A stretch of 64,000 nt of DNA. Source: Saksenaea vasiformis B4078 (Eukaryota > Mucoromycota > Mucoromycetes > Mucorales > Saksenaeaceae). Position 1 is the first letter of the stretch. Each line of letters begins with the position of its first letter. The notes under the pieces were generated by a model that did not search any database, was not told where the DNA came from, and worked only from the letters and a program-made list of their open reading frames with translations. Positions 50,801 to 63,300 of this stretch are shown here, in pieces. A program made the translations under genes and the position numbers. The stretch spans positions 186,001 to 250,000 of the forward strand of contig JNDT01001818.1 in the NCBI GenBank assembly GCA_000697055.1. The letters run 5' to 3'.

Positions 50801-53682
50801 ATTGTAAAGTAGCGAAAAAGGAAATCAGAAGACGCCGTACACTGACACTTCATGTATTGCTCTACAAATATTATTAGTGGCACAAGCTCCACTTCTATTT
50901 TTTTTTTTTTGCGTGATCTATAACAGGGCCTTCCAGGTGCTGCTGCATTGTTTCAAGTCCCCCCTGCATGCATTACTATCCTACCACTAGCCACACCCAG
51001 AAACCGCAGACCTTCCTGAGATCAAGTCCGCCACTTCCGTGTGTGGCAATAGTTTCCACTTAATGGTGCATATGCCCTTGAGGTAAAAAATAAAATAAAA
51101 TTTTAGCTAAACGTCATCCATCTACTGACATGAATGGTACGTTTATGCTGCTTCCTATCTCCCAGTAATATCACGATTATAGGATGAAAAATTTGGAGTC
51201 CTTCTTTGAAGGTGCGGAAACTAACTCGATCTCATAAAATCTTAGAATAGACGCTGTAAAGGATGTACGCTGGTCTGCACCCCATAGAACAAAATTATTT
51301 TCCTTTTGCTGATAGTTGCTAAGAATCCTACAGATCAATGTTCACCTCTCAAACAGAATTTGCTCTGTATACTGAACTTTATTTTAGTCAATATTCATGG
51401 TCTGGCCCATCCTGGTCAGCATACCACGTAACCAATCTTTTACATAGTCGACAGTTATTATTCTTTACTTATCTACAAACTATAGCCAGGTCAGGAAATA
51501 AAAGCTGGAGTATATGCTTTATCCCAAGATTTCTGCGTACTGCATTCATTAACCTTTGGATAATCTGCTTTAATTTACCCACATTCTCGGATCTTGTAGG
51601 TTCTTTTCTTGTAAGCCCTGCATAAGGCCCTTCAATTGTGCGCTCAATCATATAGTTACTGTATTCCTTCTATCCCCTCTTTTTTTATTCAACTTTCACG
51701 CCTGACGTAGACTAATCTCTTCGCTCGCATGATGTGAGACGACACACTAACGCTGAAATCAGTCGATTTCCAACAGCAGCTGATCTTTCTATGAGAAATA
51801 ATATAACACGGATTTGTTGTAGCCCATTTTCTTTTTTGTTCTGTACTGGATGTTCCACTTCTTGATCCGAATCTTCTGCATTCATTCAGTAAATTTAAAT
51901 CCCTGAATTCCAAAAGGTTGCATATAATTGCGCTTAGACTCCTGAACCCTTGCAGGTTTCTAATTTCACATGGCGATCAATGGCCAGATCCATTCCAGAA
52001 CATAGGATTTGTTCTCAAAGTCTTGAAAAGCTTGCTACTATTGGCCAAGCTGTCCTTATCGAAAAAGCATTTTTGCTGATGCTGCTATCTACGTCATGCT
52101 CATCCATCCACTTAAACCGATCCTGCGACTAGTTGCTAATGAGTTTTCTCAAGATACAATAGGTGCCCTTTTCCCCGCCATAATATTATTAATAGTACAC
52201 TCTTCTTTTTTTCTAGTTAAGATTATGCTACCGAACCTTTCATCCTTGAGACGAAAAGTGCTATCGTTCGGTAATTTATGGATCTCCACAAGTCGGTTTA
52301 TATATGCCGTTCTCTTCGCTCGTCGATTTCTTTAATACCTTAACATGACATAGGTGACTGGATGTTCCACGCGTGTCGATTTTATCACAGCTGTATGGAA
52401 GGAAGAAGCATGATCAGGGCTTCGATTCGATAGCAATCTCAGGATCGCATCTCTACGTCCCATTATTATCCATAAATATAGACGCTTTCGGTACATTAGG
52501 CTGTGGCCCTGAACGATTAATCGTTGCTTTGTTAGGTGTATGTTTCAAAGAGTTCAGCAAAGAATCCTTTATTAGGAATGAGTTTCGAATCAGTATAAGT
52601 CAATTTTGAGCTCTCTCAACCTAGTTAAGTGTTGCAGACATCATAGTAGACTCCACATATCGGAGTCGGTTATAGAAACCAGTCTAAACTGTCTTCCTTC
52701 TTCCTTTAAACGGAGGATGATCACTAGATCTGACCCATTGCTGCATAATGTACGTCCTGTGAGCAAGGGTTGTAAAAAAAAGTATGGAACTAATAGCAAT
52801 ATGTAAGGAATGCATCTGTCGTTTTCGGGCGTGAAATATCTCAGGAGAGTCCGAAAAAGTACAAGGTAGGATGGACAGCAAAGTTACGGCGTTTTTGTTG
52901 ATATTCTTGTTGGCAGGTAGGTGAGGTTTAGGTTTTTTTTTTTTTGCATTAACGGGAGATGTGATCCGACACCTGCATAAAATGTCTTTGATAAGTTCCT
53001 GAAAACATATCTATACGAAAAAAAGCCACCAAGCAGAAAAGAATGAGAATTCCCTTCCAACTAGGTATACTGGATAATACCTATCAATTATGGATGTTTA
53101 CATGATTCTAATAGAATGGACATCAGCGAGGGACGCAGTACGTGTAAACTCTATGTCCATCTAACGAATAACTAAGCCATAATCGGCGCGGATTCATTTG
53201 TAGTAGCGTATATTTCTTTTCCGTAGATTTGATGCAACTAACATAACAGTAAGGTAAAGCCTTCAAGTCTCGTGATACAAGCTGCAAGACCAAGTTGATT
53301 TCTGAAATCACGAAGTTTGATGCATCGTGGGTCCTGGAAAGGCAGCATGTAAAGAAATAGTCAACTAACGTTCTGTTTTAGTACCTCAAAGCCTAGCTGC
53401 AGATGATTTGCTGCAATCTACTCTTTTTTTTTCCCCAAAACTAGTGTGGTAATCCATTCCTTTATCCGCGACAGTACCTCCCCCAACGGAATTTCATAAG
53501 GGAAAGTTTAGCTGAAGCCATATCGGAATCTGCATTAGGTACACCATGTTGGTGGGTTTCTGTTCCAGAATTTCTCATGAATGGCGTTGTTGTTCCGACC
53601 ATAATAATAACCTGCATGAGATCTTTTTCTTTTTTCTACCGCTGCCTACTATTGGGCAATGATGATAATGTTTATTTTTTGA
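50801..53682. other. Gene-poor AT-rich region, probably element debris
   Basis: Nearly 2.9 kb with many short frames on both strands (for example + 51338-51625, + 52096-52335, + 52373-52609; - 51689-51913). None has an identifiable motif or splice structure. The frequent stop codons in all frames and lack of coding signal suggest degraded repeats, but no element type can be named. Confidence 0.4.
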
Positions 53683-54706
53683 TTAGAAGAAAAAATGAGT
53701 GTGGACTCGGCTGAGATCATGGACTTGCATCTCATGAAGCTTATAGGCATTAAGTTCCTCTTTGATTTGCTGTGCGGATTCTGCGGTCAGGCGGGTACAC
53801 ACAGCTTCGGGATCGGAGCCACGGTCATATTCATGCATGGATAGTACGTCGTGGATAGATACTGCTTTAGAAAATCGTACAAGGGTAGGTCTTTCGTCTT
53901 TCCGTTTAAAGAAAAACTTAGTTCGTGATTGTCGATGTTGCTCTGGCTTTACAACGACGACGGGCTTCTTCTCAGCTTGTGGTGACTTAAGGATACCTTT
54001 GATAGGCCTTGGTACTGTCACCATCGGTTCGGAATGTGTAGAGGATGCCAAAGAGGAGGATCGTTGCCGAAGGTTTTTCTTACTTTCTTGGAGTTTGCCC
54101 TTGATTTTGGTCGCAAGGGATTGCTTCTGCTTTTCCTCTGTCGCCACGGAAGAACAGCTGGAGAAGGCCGAATCTTTCCACTGGCTATTGTTTTCGTCAC
54201 CGATTAGGTCCAAGTCGAGATGAGGTGTATAGGCTGATGATGGGGGTGCTTGAGTTGGCGTTGATGGGCATTCGTCATCAGAAGAAGAAACGGAAGATCC
54301 CGTCAGTGGTGGAGCAAGCATATCATGCTGGTGCTGTGTTTGTATCCGTAGTGCCTTTCTTATCCGCATTTTCAGAGACACTACTTTTGGTGATGCTACT
54401 TGGAGATGTGTATCGTCTGAATCATCGTCTGCAGTTGATATGGTATCAAATGATAATGAAACCAAGGAGTTGCAAGATGATGCATTGGATAAAGATGGAT
54501 GGGACAATTCAACGTCACCAGAATTGTACTTTTCGGTTGTAATATCAATAACGTTCAACTACATTAGGGAATAAAGTTAACTACATGTGACCTTTTATTT
54601 TCTTTTGTAGGATGATTACCTTATCATTCGTATAATGTGTTGTCTCGTTAACCAGTGGCGATGATGATAATGTGTTGGTATCAACAACTGTGATTTGCGA
54701 CATCAT
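53683..54706 (-). CDS. Fungal PP1-docking-type protein (Bni4-like C-terminal domain)
   Basis: Two exons, 320 aa: 54620-54706 (MMSQITVVDTNT...) and 53683-54558, joined in phase 0 by a 61-bp GT/AG intron. The body is Ser/Thr/Pro-rich and probably disordered, with a basic segment (KMRIRKALRIQTQHQHD) and an IKGILKSP motif. The C-terminal ~70 residues are conserved-looking: RPTLVRFSKAVSIHDVLSMH, EYDRGSDPEAVCTRLTAESA, QQIKEELNAYKLHEMQVHD, ending SRVHTHFFF. An RVxF-like VRFS next to an EYDR...IKEELN...THFF block is the layout of the C-terminal domain of fungal Bni4-type PP1 targeting proteins (recalled, not searched). A role in directing PP1 to septa or the cell wall is inferred. Confidence 0.65.
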
Positions 54707-56188
54707 AATAGTAGTGGTAATAGAAGAAAAATGGGTAATTATAACAATAAACAAAAAAGAAAAAAGAATGGGAAGGGTCAATTCAGTGCAAAATGTATAA
54801 TAGAAATAAGAAAGAAAAGAAAGAAGAAAAAGAGAAAGAGGCTATTGTTAAAAAGGATTGAGAAAAGAAAGAAAAGAAATAGGGAGATAGAAAAAGGCAA
54901 CAATGAGGAGTGCAAAGAAGGAAAAATGGAATAGGGGTTATCAGGGCCCATATATCATCATCCGTATCCAAAGATACCCATCACATTTCTCTACTATAAG
55001 ATATGCATCTCGAATAAGGGATTGCTGCATGTTTAAGTGCCACCCAGACGATCACCATCAAACAATAGTGCAAAATCCTTAATAATCGACTGCTGTGTCT
55101 CGACATGGAAACTTGGCCCGGACTGCCTTTATTTTTAATCGAAATAGTAACTGTGGTTTCTTGATCTTTCTACTACGCACCAACTTTTTCTCCTGTTCTA
55201 TCCTTTACTATCCTCCTTACCCTTTTTTTTTTCTTTTTGTCCGTCTGCCTCCTTCTTTTTTCTTATCAAATCTTCCCATCTATAAACTGCAAGCACAGAT
55301 CACAAGTGCAATCGAGATTTGGTGGGAACTTTCTGTAACCATAACAATATAACGTTTTGTTAACGCTATTCAATGAAGAAAAGAAAAGCTAACTACGACT
55401 GTAACAGAGGTTCAAGTGTTTGACAATAACTGTAGAAATTACGAGGAGTCGATAAAAAGATGTTAAGAAAGAAGCACAGTTTATGAATTAAAAATGGATC
55501 ATTGTACATACATCGCTTGGTCATTGGTTCAAGCTATTTTTGTCGCACGCCCAACCCAATTTTTGCCCATCAAACACTCTCAAGACAACTGTAATCCTGA
55601 CAAACTCTTTTTTAACTCTTTCCTTTCTCCCTTGATCTATTATTTCTAATCCATCGTTATTTTAGTGCTGCAAAGACAGCACCGATTTTCCAATAAAAAA
55701 CACATAGCGCTTTGGCTCCTGAATCTTCACTGCAGCTTTTCGACGGCGCACGTACCGATTTCATCTATCATTTTGACAGATATACATCCACCAGCCATTT
55801 ATGGCAAACCATTCTCTTTCCGAAGAAGCCGAGATGTATAAAGTACTTGCGTCCACGCGACAACATCTTGGCACAGCTTGATGGTATTCATAATCATGTA
55901 ATTACAACTCATATCACGCCCTAAAATGATCTGCAGAGGGAGATTAAACCATGGATAACTGTAGGGTGTCATTGCGCCAATGTCACCTCATAAATAGCAA
56001 CCAAATCTATGCCAGCAACGGCCATCTAACTTTCTCCTTATCCTCTCTATTACTGGTTAAAATAAAGTGTCCCGCAAAACTGTGTGGTACACAGGATCTG
56101 AGACACGGACGCCAACTCCTTCTGGAAATCCAGATACCGGTTTCCCTTTTCCTTTTTTTTTTTTCCTTCTTTCATTGTTTTTATTCGA
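54707..56188. other. Intergenic region with purine-rich leader
   Basis: 54730-54935 is strongly A/G-rich on + (C/T on the transcribed strand of the preceding minus gene), consistent with its promoter/leader. The rest, to the CUL4 3' end, has no supported gene. Confidence 0.4.
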
Positions 56189-59100
56189 TTAACTCACATA
56201 AGCATACAAGGAGTTATCTTGCTCGTCTCGCGTAAGATAGTCCCTATGTGAAAAAAGATCAGCACAGAACTTTTCACCCGCTTTCTTTTTGCGCCGCCTT
56301 ACCTGTCAATAAGGGTTTCAATACGTTTCTTGATTTCTGATGCCTGCATGAACAGAGTTAAGCAAAAACGATGAACCCCCCAAAAAAATCCCTATGCATA
56401 GACCTACCTCGAGTGGAAATTTCAGCTGTGCAAAGATTTCCTTTACCAAGTCTGCATGACTTAATTTCTTCTTTGCCTTCATGATTCGAACGATAGCAGC
56501 CTCCAACTAAGACAAAGTGTGAACAACTTCGTCAACTAATTATCTTCGTTGTAGATACGTACCTGGTGTTGTCGGTTGACCAGCACTTTAGACTGAGTTT
56601 CCTTACGCTCCTCCACTGTCTGTTCTTGCTGTATGGTGTTGAATTTTATTCGGTAGCTTTGTGCGGTGAAGTTGGGATTGTAGGCAAACTCATCCGAGGT
56701 TTGAATGTCCGTCCCTGAGGTCAACTTCTCTATGATTTTATGTTGTCCACACGCTAAAGACTGGAGGACACGTTTCAGCTCCCTTTCATCTACTGAACAG
56801 GGTTAGCCAGTTCATTGAACAACCCCCTTCGTGCATTGATGTTTTACCAAGAGTTGTAGCAGACTCAATTTCCTTGTAGGTTAGCTGCGTTTTATCATTG
56901 AACAATAGTAGAACTGCTGTTTGAAACACGCTGACAACTAATTCCTTCGTTCCAGACGGGAAATGGGCCTTAACGGAGCATGATCCGAGGGAATTTTTCC
57001 AGGTTAAGCGCCTGCCTTTGTACCTAGCTGTATAAAATGCTTCGTAGGCCTTTTGATAATCCATCATCTAGGGACAACACGCATTAGATCTTTCAATGCT
57101 CGAGTTGTAACTGAACTTACATCGTTTGGTAGTACAACTTCAGGCAAGGAATACGATGGCCATATGCCTTGAGCAAGAACGTTGACATGCAACTGCATGT
57201 CCCCCTCCTGTTTGTATTCTTTGGATGTCTGTCCAAGTAGGCAGAGTCACACGTGTAAATATCCATGTCTCCTTCATTTTAAACGGGATATTACCTTGAA
57301 TGCGTTGTTTAGGTCCACGGAAATTTCAATATCCTTAAACATAGCTTCTAGGTTCTTTGTAAAGTCTGGCCCACACTCTAGATCACACATACACATAAGC
57401 ATGCACCCAGAGATGACATAAACAAAATGGCAAACCTGTTTTCAACTTTGACAGTACATTCTTTTCAGCATCGTTGGATGCACTTCGATTCAGTAGCAAA
57501 CGCTTTGAAAGGAAACGCTTGTAAAACGCCTCAAATGTATCTTTCCCTTAAATAGCAATAAAAATGAGAACCCCCGCCATCTTTGTGCTTGGACTTGCCT
57601 TGCAAATAACGGAAAATAACAAGCACCCGGTCAAGCAGCTGCTCCACATCCTCTCCCGCATTTTTCTAACCCAAGTAATAACTGATTTAGCAATGCGCAT
57701 GCATCGCACCGTATATACTAACCTTACTGCTTGCTCGAAGTTTACTGTCTATGAACTTCGCAACAAGCTCAGCCGGCCTGTTCCGTCGAGTGTTGACGAA
57801 AGTTTCAAAACTTTCCTTTAGGACATTGGTAAACTGCGGATCGTTGTTGAAACAATTGGCAAGAACCCCGTCAAGTTTAGCTTTGTAAGATAGGAGGGAG
57901 GACACCATCGTTGAATCGTGCTTGGGATCTTTAATCATGTAGGTTCCCCGCCTCTGTGGCACAGTTCGTCACTATCATATCCAAACCAACACGAGAACTT
58001 ACCTTAATATAGTCAGCAAAGGACAGCCGCAAATGTGTAAGTTCTTCACTGGGATTCAATGAGTCATACAAAATACGCAGTGGTTCGATCTGCCCTTCAT
58101 CCATCATCGCATCAAAACCTGTAGCAAAGAGAAAGTGTCAGTTTCGCCAAATACAAGCTTTTCCTGCAATACCAACCCTTTGCAATGATCTCTTCTGCTT
58201 TAACATAAACTAACTGCTTTGTGACAGTCTCCATAAGTTGCGCTTTGGTGCGTATATCCAAATAACTATTCACTCGATCTGCACTCTCTTCCTCACGGCG
58301 TTTATGCGTATGCCGCAGATATTCTGGAACAGAGAGTTCTCCTATGAGTCGCGAGCTTTCAGCACGATAATAATCAATAGTGCTGTCTATGAAGCGATGT
58401 TCGAACTCGCTGACGTAAAGTTCCAAAGCTACCATCATCTTCACGAGCGATCGTACAAGCTGACGGTCAATGATGTGTCCATCTCTTCATGCCACACATC
58501 CCTTCGTAAGCGAACCGTTTCTTTAACACAATTATTAAATTACCTCTCCTGATGTATCAAATGCAAAAGGTTTGAAACGAGACGTTCTCGCACGGCCCGG
58601 CTTTCCATAACATGATTACGAAATAGGTATTTTCCCAACTCCCTAACCACGATTAGATGTGGAGAAACAATTGCTTAAACACTCACACAAGGGAAGCGTG
58701 AGGTGTCGATCGCATAACATAACGACGGTCTAACTCCATAAAAATATTTCGAATCGTTACCTATACGTTTAGTGTAACGATTAGCTCTTATGCGAAACGC
58801 TCGATTTCCCTTTACCATATGCTCGCAAAACTTTGCCCACGTCCGATTCAGAAAAACTAAGAAGTCTTCCTGAGTAGATGCCATACTATCCTCGGGAGGT
58901 CAGATTATGAGTGAGATGTATGGGGAGGGGGAGCTTACTCGTTTAATGTCACAGCCAACTTTTGTGCGTGCTGTGTAAGCTCTGCTTCTAATCGTTGGTA
59001 CAGATCCTTTGCCTTGTTGAAACGGCATACATTTTCGCAAAGCTGCATCGTTGTCGTTAACTAAAACATATGTACAAACAAGTTATCTTGTACCTCGTAC

Positions 59101-59644
59101 GCCGACTGAAGACTGATATCGAGCGGCCGGTTTTCAAGTATCATGGCAAGAAGATTCTTGTGGGTTGTCCATGCCTCTTCATAGTATGTATCAGGTAGTT
59201 TCTCCTTATGAGGTTCTAGAAATGGGGAAGTCGAGAATAAGGTACTGTCAATGAGTATAGCAAAATAAGCACCTTGTAGATTCTTGATTGCTAATTTGTC
59301 CACAAACGAATGCTGCCGAAAGCTGCCTAATGTCCCGGCCGAAGTGGCCTTTGCGTTTTCTTTGTTCGCTCCTGGTGATTGGTCAATGATCATTGGGTCG
59401 TTTTTCGTGGTACGCGGTTGCGATGGAGAGGAGGGTGAGGGTCCTTGAGCTAAATCTCTACTCATTTTTGCTGAGGACGTGTTTTTGCTGTATATCTTGA
59501 AAGATTCTAACGTCGGTTGCGAAGACGAACTAGAGGCTTTACGCTTTTTGGATACTAAAACGTTGGCAAGGCAGAATCAGTAAATAATGGTAATCCTCAT
59601 CCTTCGGTGTGATTATGAGCACCTTTCGAGGGTTTAGGTGGCAT
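56189..59644 (-). CDS. CUL4: Cullin-4, scaffold of CRL4 ubiquitin ligases
   Basis: Starts at the ATG at 59644 (MPPKPSK, then [19 protein letters not shown], a nuclear localisation-type tail) and is spliced through many short exons to TAA at 56189-56191. Cullin landmarks in order: [11 protein letters not shown] and [10 protein letters not shown] at the N-terminus (DDB1-binding side); [18 protein letters not shown] joined by splicing to [123 protein letters not shown]. The neddylation motif [13 protein letters not shown] follows, then QLKFPLE and [17 protein letters not shown]. The Lys in IVRIMK is the NEDD8 site. CUL4 recruits RBX1 and DDB1-DCAF substrate receptors. The catalytic end is complete. 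Confidence 0.95.
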
Positions 59645-60325
59645 ACTGAAAAAAGAATATTATGCAACGCGTGAGTGGCTCTTTGGTAAACGACAAAATC
59701 ACCGATCACGCTTTTCGAATTCACAGCCCGCACGAACATGCACTGTCCCAACAAACCCTCAACCTAGGTTACAGTTTTTGGACACTAGCCAGCAAGTAAT
59801 CTGACTATTTAAGCTGTTTAGTTTTTTTGGATTATAACGTATTAGCATTGATCAATGTGACAAAAGACAAGAAAAAAGTAAACATAAGTTGAAGAATATG
59901 AATGCTGAAGGTTTTTGGGTATCATCGTCGATAAGATTTGACATTGGTTTAATGGGACATAAACCATGAAACTATCTTTGTTTGACAGAAGACTTATAGC
60001 AGCAGCAGTCAGGTAACTTACATCCGTTTAGCGCAAAGAAGTTTATTCCAAAGCCGTTTATGACTTGTCCTGTCCTGGCTGTGTCAATTGAAAGCATATA
60101 CATAGAAATTAATCAACTCAATCACTTTGAAGTGTAACAAACAAGTTTAACCCAAGTTGGATCCAGGCTATGGCATAATGGAACAACCCTGAACGACTCC
60201 AGGGCTAGTACCGGGCTCTCTTAGCCCGGTCTGCATTTGGCTGCCGAACCTCGAGCGGAGCACTATGAGCATGCAAAAGAAAACCCCGCTCACGGTTGCC
60301 ACAGAACACGCCCACACTCACCACC
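59645..60325. promoter_or_regulatory. Shared divergent promoter region CUL4 / TRS130
   Basis: About 680 bp separate two divergent ATGs. Two adjacent small hairpins lie at 60187-60204 and 60210-60230, ~96 bp before the TRS130 ATG. Confidence 0.5.
60187..60230. other. Tandem pair of perfect small stem-loops
   Basis: ccctg (60187-60191) pairs with caggg (60200-60204). accgggct (60210-60217) pairs with agcccggt (60223-60230) around a 5-nt loop. They are locally GC-rich in an AT-rich region, within the likely 5'UTR or promoter of the + strand gene. Confidence 0.6.
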
Positions 60326-63300
60326 ATGATGAATGGCAGAAAAGTAACCGTAACTTGTGAGTTTAATAGCTGCATGACCGCAGGCAAATGTTTACCGAAG
60401 TTCTGTTTGCGCTACAGACTGCGATGAGTACGGTGTTTGGCCCTTGGTTGCCGACGATCTGTCGTCCCGGCTACCTTTAAAGAGTTTGAAATGGCAGCCT
60501 TCGAATCAGCGCTCAGAACGCTTCATTCAATCGCTTGAAGTTGACCTTAAACGATTTAATTTCGAGCAGACGCCACAACCTCTGTCCAGTATGCAAGCAA
60601 CGTACCTGAACTTGTACTTTGTTGCTTGTGATGTGAGTTTTGCGTTGTAAATCGTGATGGTAGACTGAATGAGACGACAATAGGATAATGAGATTTACAA
60701 AACGCGAGTCAAAAGACAGATACGTCAGTGGGTCGATCTTATAATGACCAAGAAAAATCAAGAATGGCTTATTGTCTACGTCGCCGGCCAAGACGCGAAG
60801 AAATCAAACAGCTATCTGGGCCTGAAGACTTCTGTATTCGATAAAATTAGGACTGACTTCAATCAAGGAAAACAAGACAGGTACTGCTTTGATTCCTGCA
60901 GTCCCTCCATGGGTATCGCTAACCATTTTCACAGATGTGTCTATATTCGTATTCATGATCCCGACGGCCCGACGTCCGAGTTATGGATGAACTTTACAGA
61001 AAAAATGAAGGAATCTATCTTGTCAAGTTTTGATATGCAGGTGCTTCAGATACAGGAAGATACTCGTCGCTTGGATATGCAGAGACATATGCCTGGATGG
61101 AATTACTGTACCTTTTTTATTCTAAAGGTTTGTGAAAAAAGAGGAAGAAGAGTGGGGTCCTTGACGATATCATTTCGGAATATAGGAGGGTTTAGCGCAA
61201 GCATTTGAGATTATGACACTGTATGAAGATGCTTTAATACAGTATGACGAACTTGAAGCATCATTCTTTCAAGTATTAAGAGGCAAGTGGTATTGGGGGT
61301 ATAACTTAAGGCTAAAGCGTTGAGTAGACAAAGCGCTCGCATGGTTCGGGCATTTTGGTGGTACGGATCCTGCTGATGATAGTGGCAACATTTTGGATTT
61401 CAAGCGCAAAGACTATCGGGATTTGATCAATAAGAATGTTATTTCGGTATTCGACTTCCGCAGTTATCTGTTTGCGAGACAGTGCCGGATGTTGTTGAAA
61501 CTTCAGCGCGTCATCGAAGTGTGTGGACGTGCTCAGCTATTTATAACCAACTTTATAACTTCCATACGTGAAAACCAGGTTGGAGAAGGGTTAAAAGAAG
61601 ATGACGGGTTATTTACTTTCTACGTGGTAGGAGCACCTTGTAGAAGGATTTGCAGAATCATGGGTCTTCTCTGCCTGTATGAATGTTGTAAACGAGTGTG
61701 AACCGTTCTGCACCTATCTGAGCACAGCAGATCCAACATTCCCCGCCCGCTATAACGCTGTCAAGGCGGATTTGCTACTAACAGCTCGAAGACAAGTAAG
61801 GCTAGACTACAGTTATTGTGCAATGTATCTGACTGCCGAACGTGATAATCGTGCAGCTTGACAAACTGGGTGTTAAATACGAGCACCTACCGAATACCCC
61901 ACCATTTTCAATTTACTTAGATCTTAGTAATAATGGCAAGAAATCACCGGCGTCGGAGGGCGCTGATGCTCCAAAAGAAGGTATCACCAATCAGAAACTC
62001 CTGGAAGCAATAGGTTCGGTTGAAGCATTTGACAAAATGTATATGGTATGGTATTTTTTTCACAGCAAGCCAATGGTTAATATCCTAATCCAGGCTCTGA
62101 GCACCCGAGCAATCAAGAGTTACGATGCTAGTTCCAGATCACGCGCAGCACTTAACGTACATGGTGATATTGCGGCACTGAAATAGTAAGGCGCTTTTGT
62201 TGCGACATCAGGTTTAACCTGGGATTTAGCGTTAGAGAAAAGTACGACGAAGCTGTTCGTATCTTTGAGTCAATGATTTGGCGCTACGGAGAGCAAGAAT
62301 GGAGTTCTATCGAGAACAGCCTGCTGATTAAATGTGCAGATTCCCAGAAACGCCTCGGGAAGACTGATCAATATCCTTTTTATTTCATTTGCGTCGCTCC
62401 AATCTAACTCTTATGTGCGATATTATCCTTGACTGTTTCGCTGTCTTTTACGTATGTCGAATCGATACTGGCATTACTGAAAAATGCTACGTGTCTTTCT
62501 CCAGAAGAGGCCGTCTATTATACAGACGAGTTAGTGTCTAATGTCGCGAGCCTGGACAATGGTAACGTAACTTGCATTTTTAGTTTATCATTTCGCTAAC
62601 AGACAGAATAATCTAGCTATCCATCGATCGTTTTTACCTATGTTCTCCATCAGTGTGATATCGATTATAGACGATGAAGCTTCCGTAGATAGCACAAGCG
62701 TGGAAATATGCATCGATAATCACCTTCCAAAGGTACGATGATTTGATAATTCCGGTATATAACGCGTTCTGTAGAGCCTCCGTTACGACAGGCTAGCTTT
62801 GCGTCTTGTTGGAAATGACCCTGAACAAATCTGGTTCGTTATTGAGGACCAAGTATTGAACCCAGGGAAGAGCACGTTTTATTTAACAAGTCAGGTAAGG
62901 CACTGTATTGCAATTACCCCTAATTTAATGCCATGCGAAGACATCCACGTCTGGTAACTATGTTGTGGAGACATGTGAAATGCAGATAGGAAAACTTGTA
63001 TTCGGTCATAACTTCATGCGTGCTGGTCAGAAGAAACGTGTTGTGCGTCTGAATGAAGATGTAAAACAGCTCCGTGCAACCATATCTCAACCAAACGAGA
63101 GTAGGTTAATTTTTCTAGAAGGCGCTTATTTTTATATTGATGCACATTCAGTCTGCTTAGGTCGTTGTCAGCAGTTCGCTGTACGCATCAACACAGGAAA
63201 TACGCCAATCAGCGACGGAAAATTATCCTTAGAGTCACAAACAGAAGGACTGGAGATAGTAAAGTCGGGAAAGATACAAACTGTCATCAAAGACAAAGGT

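Noticed and set aside
50801..53682. Possible tyrosine-recombinase or LINE remnants
   Set aside because: Short frames were read on both strands, but no catalytic or zinc motif could be identified, so no element type is claimed.
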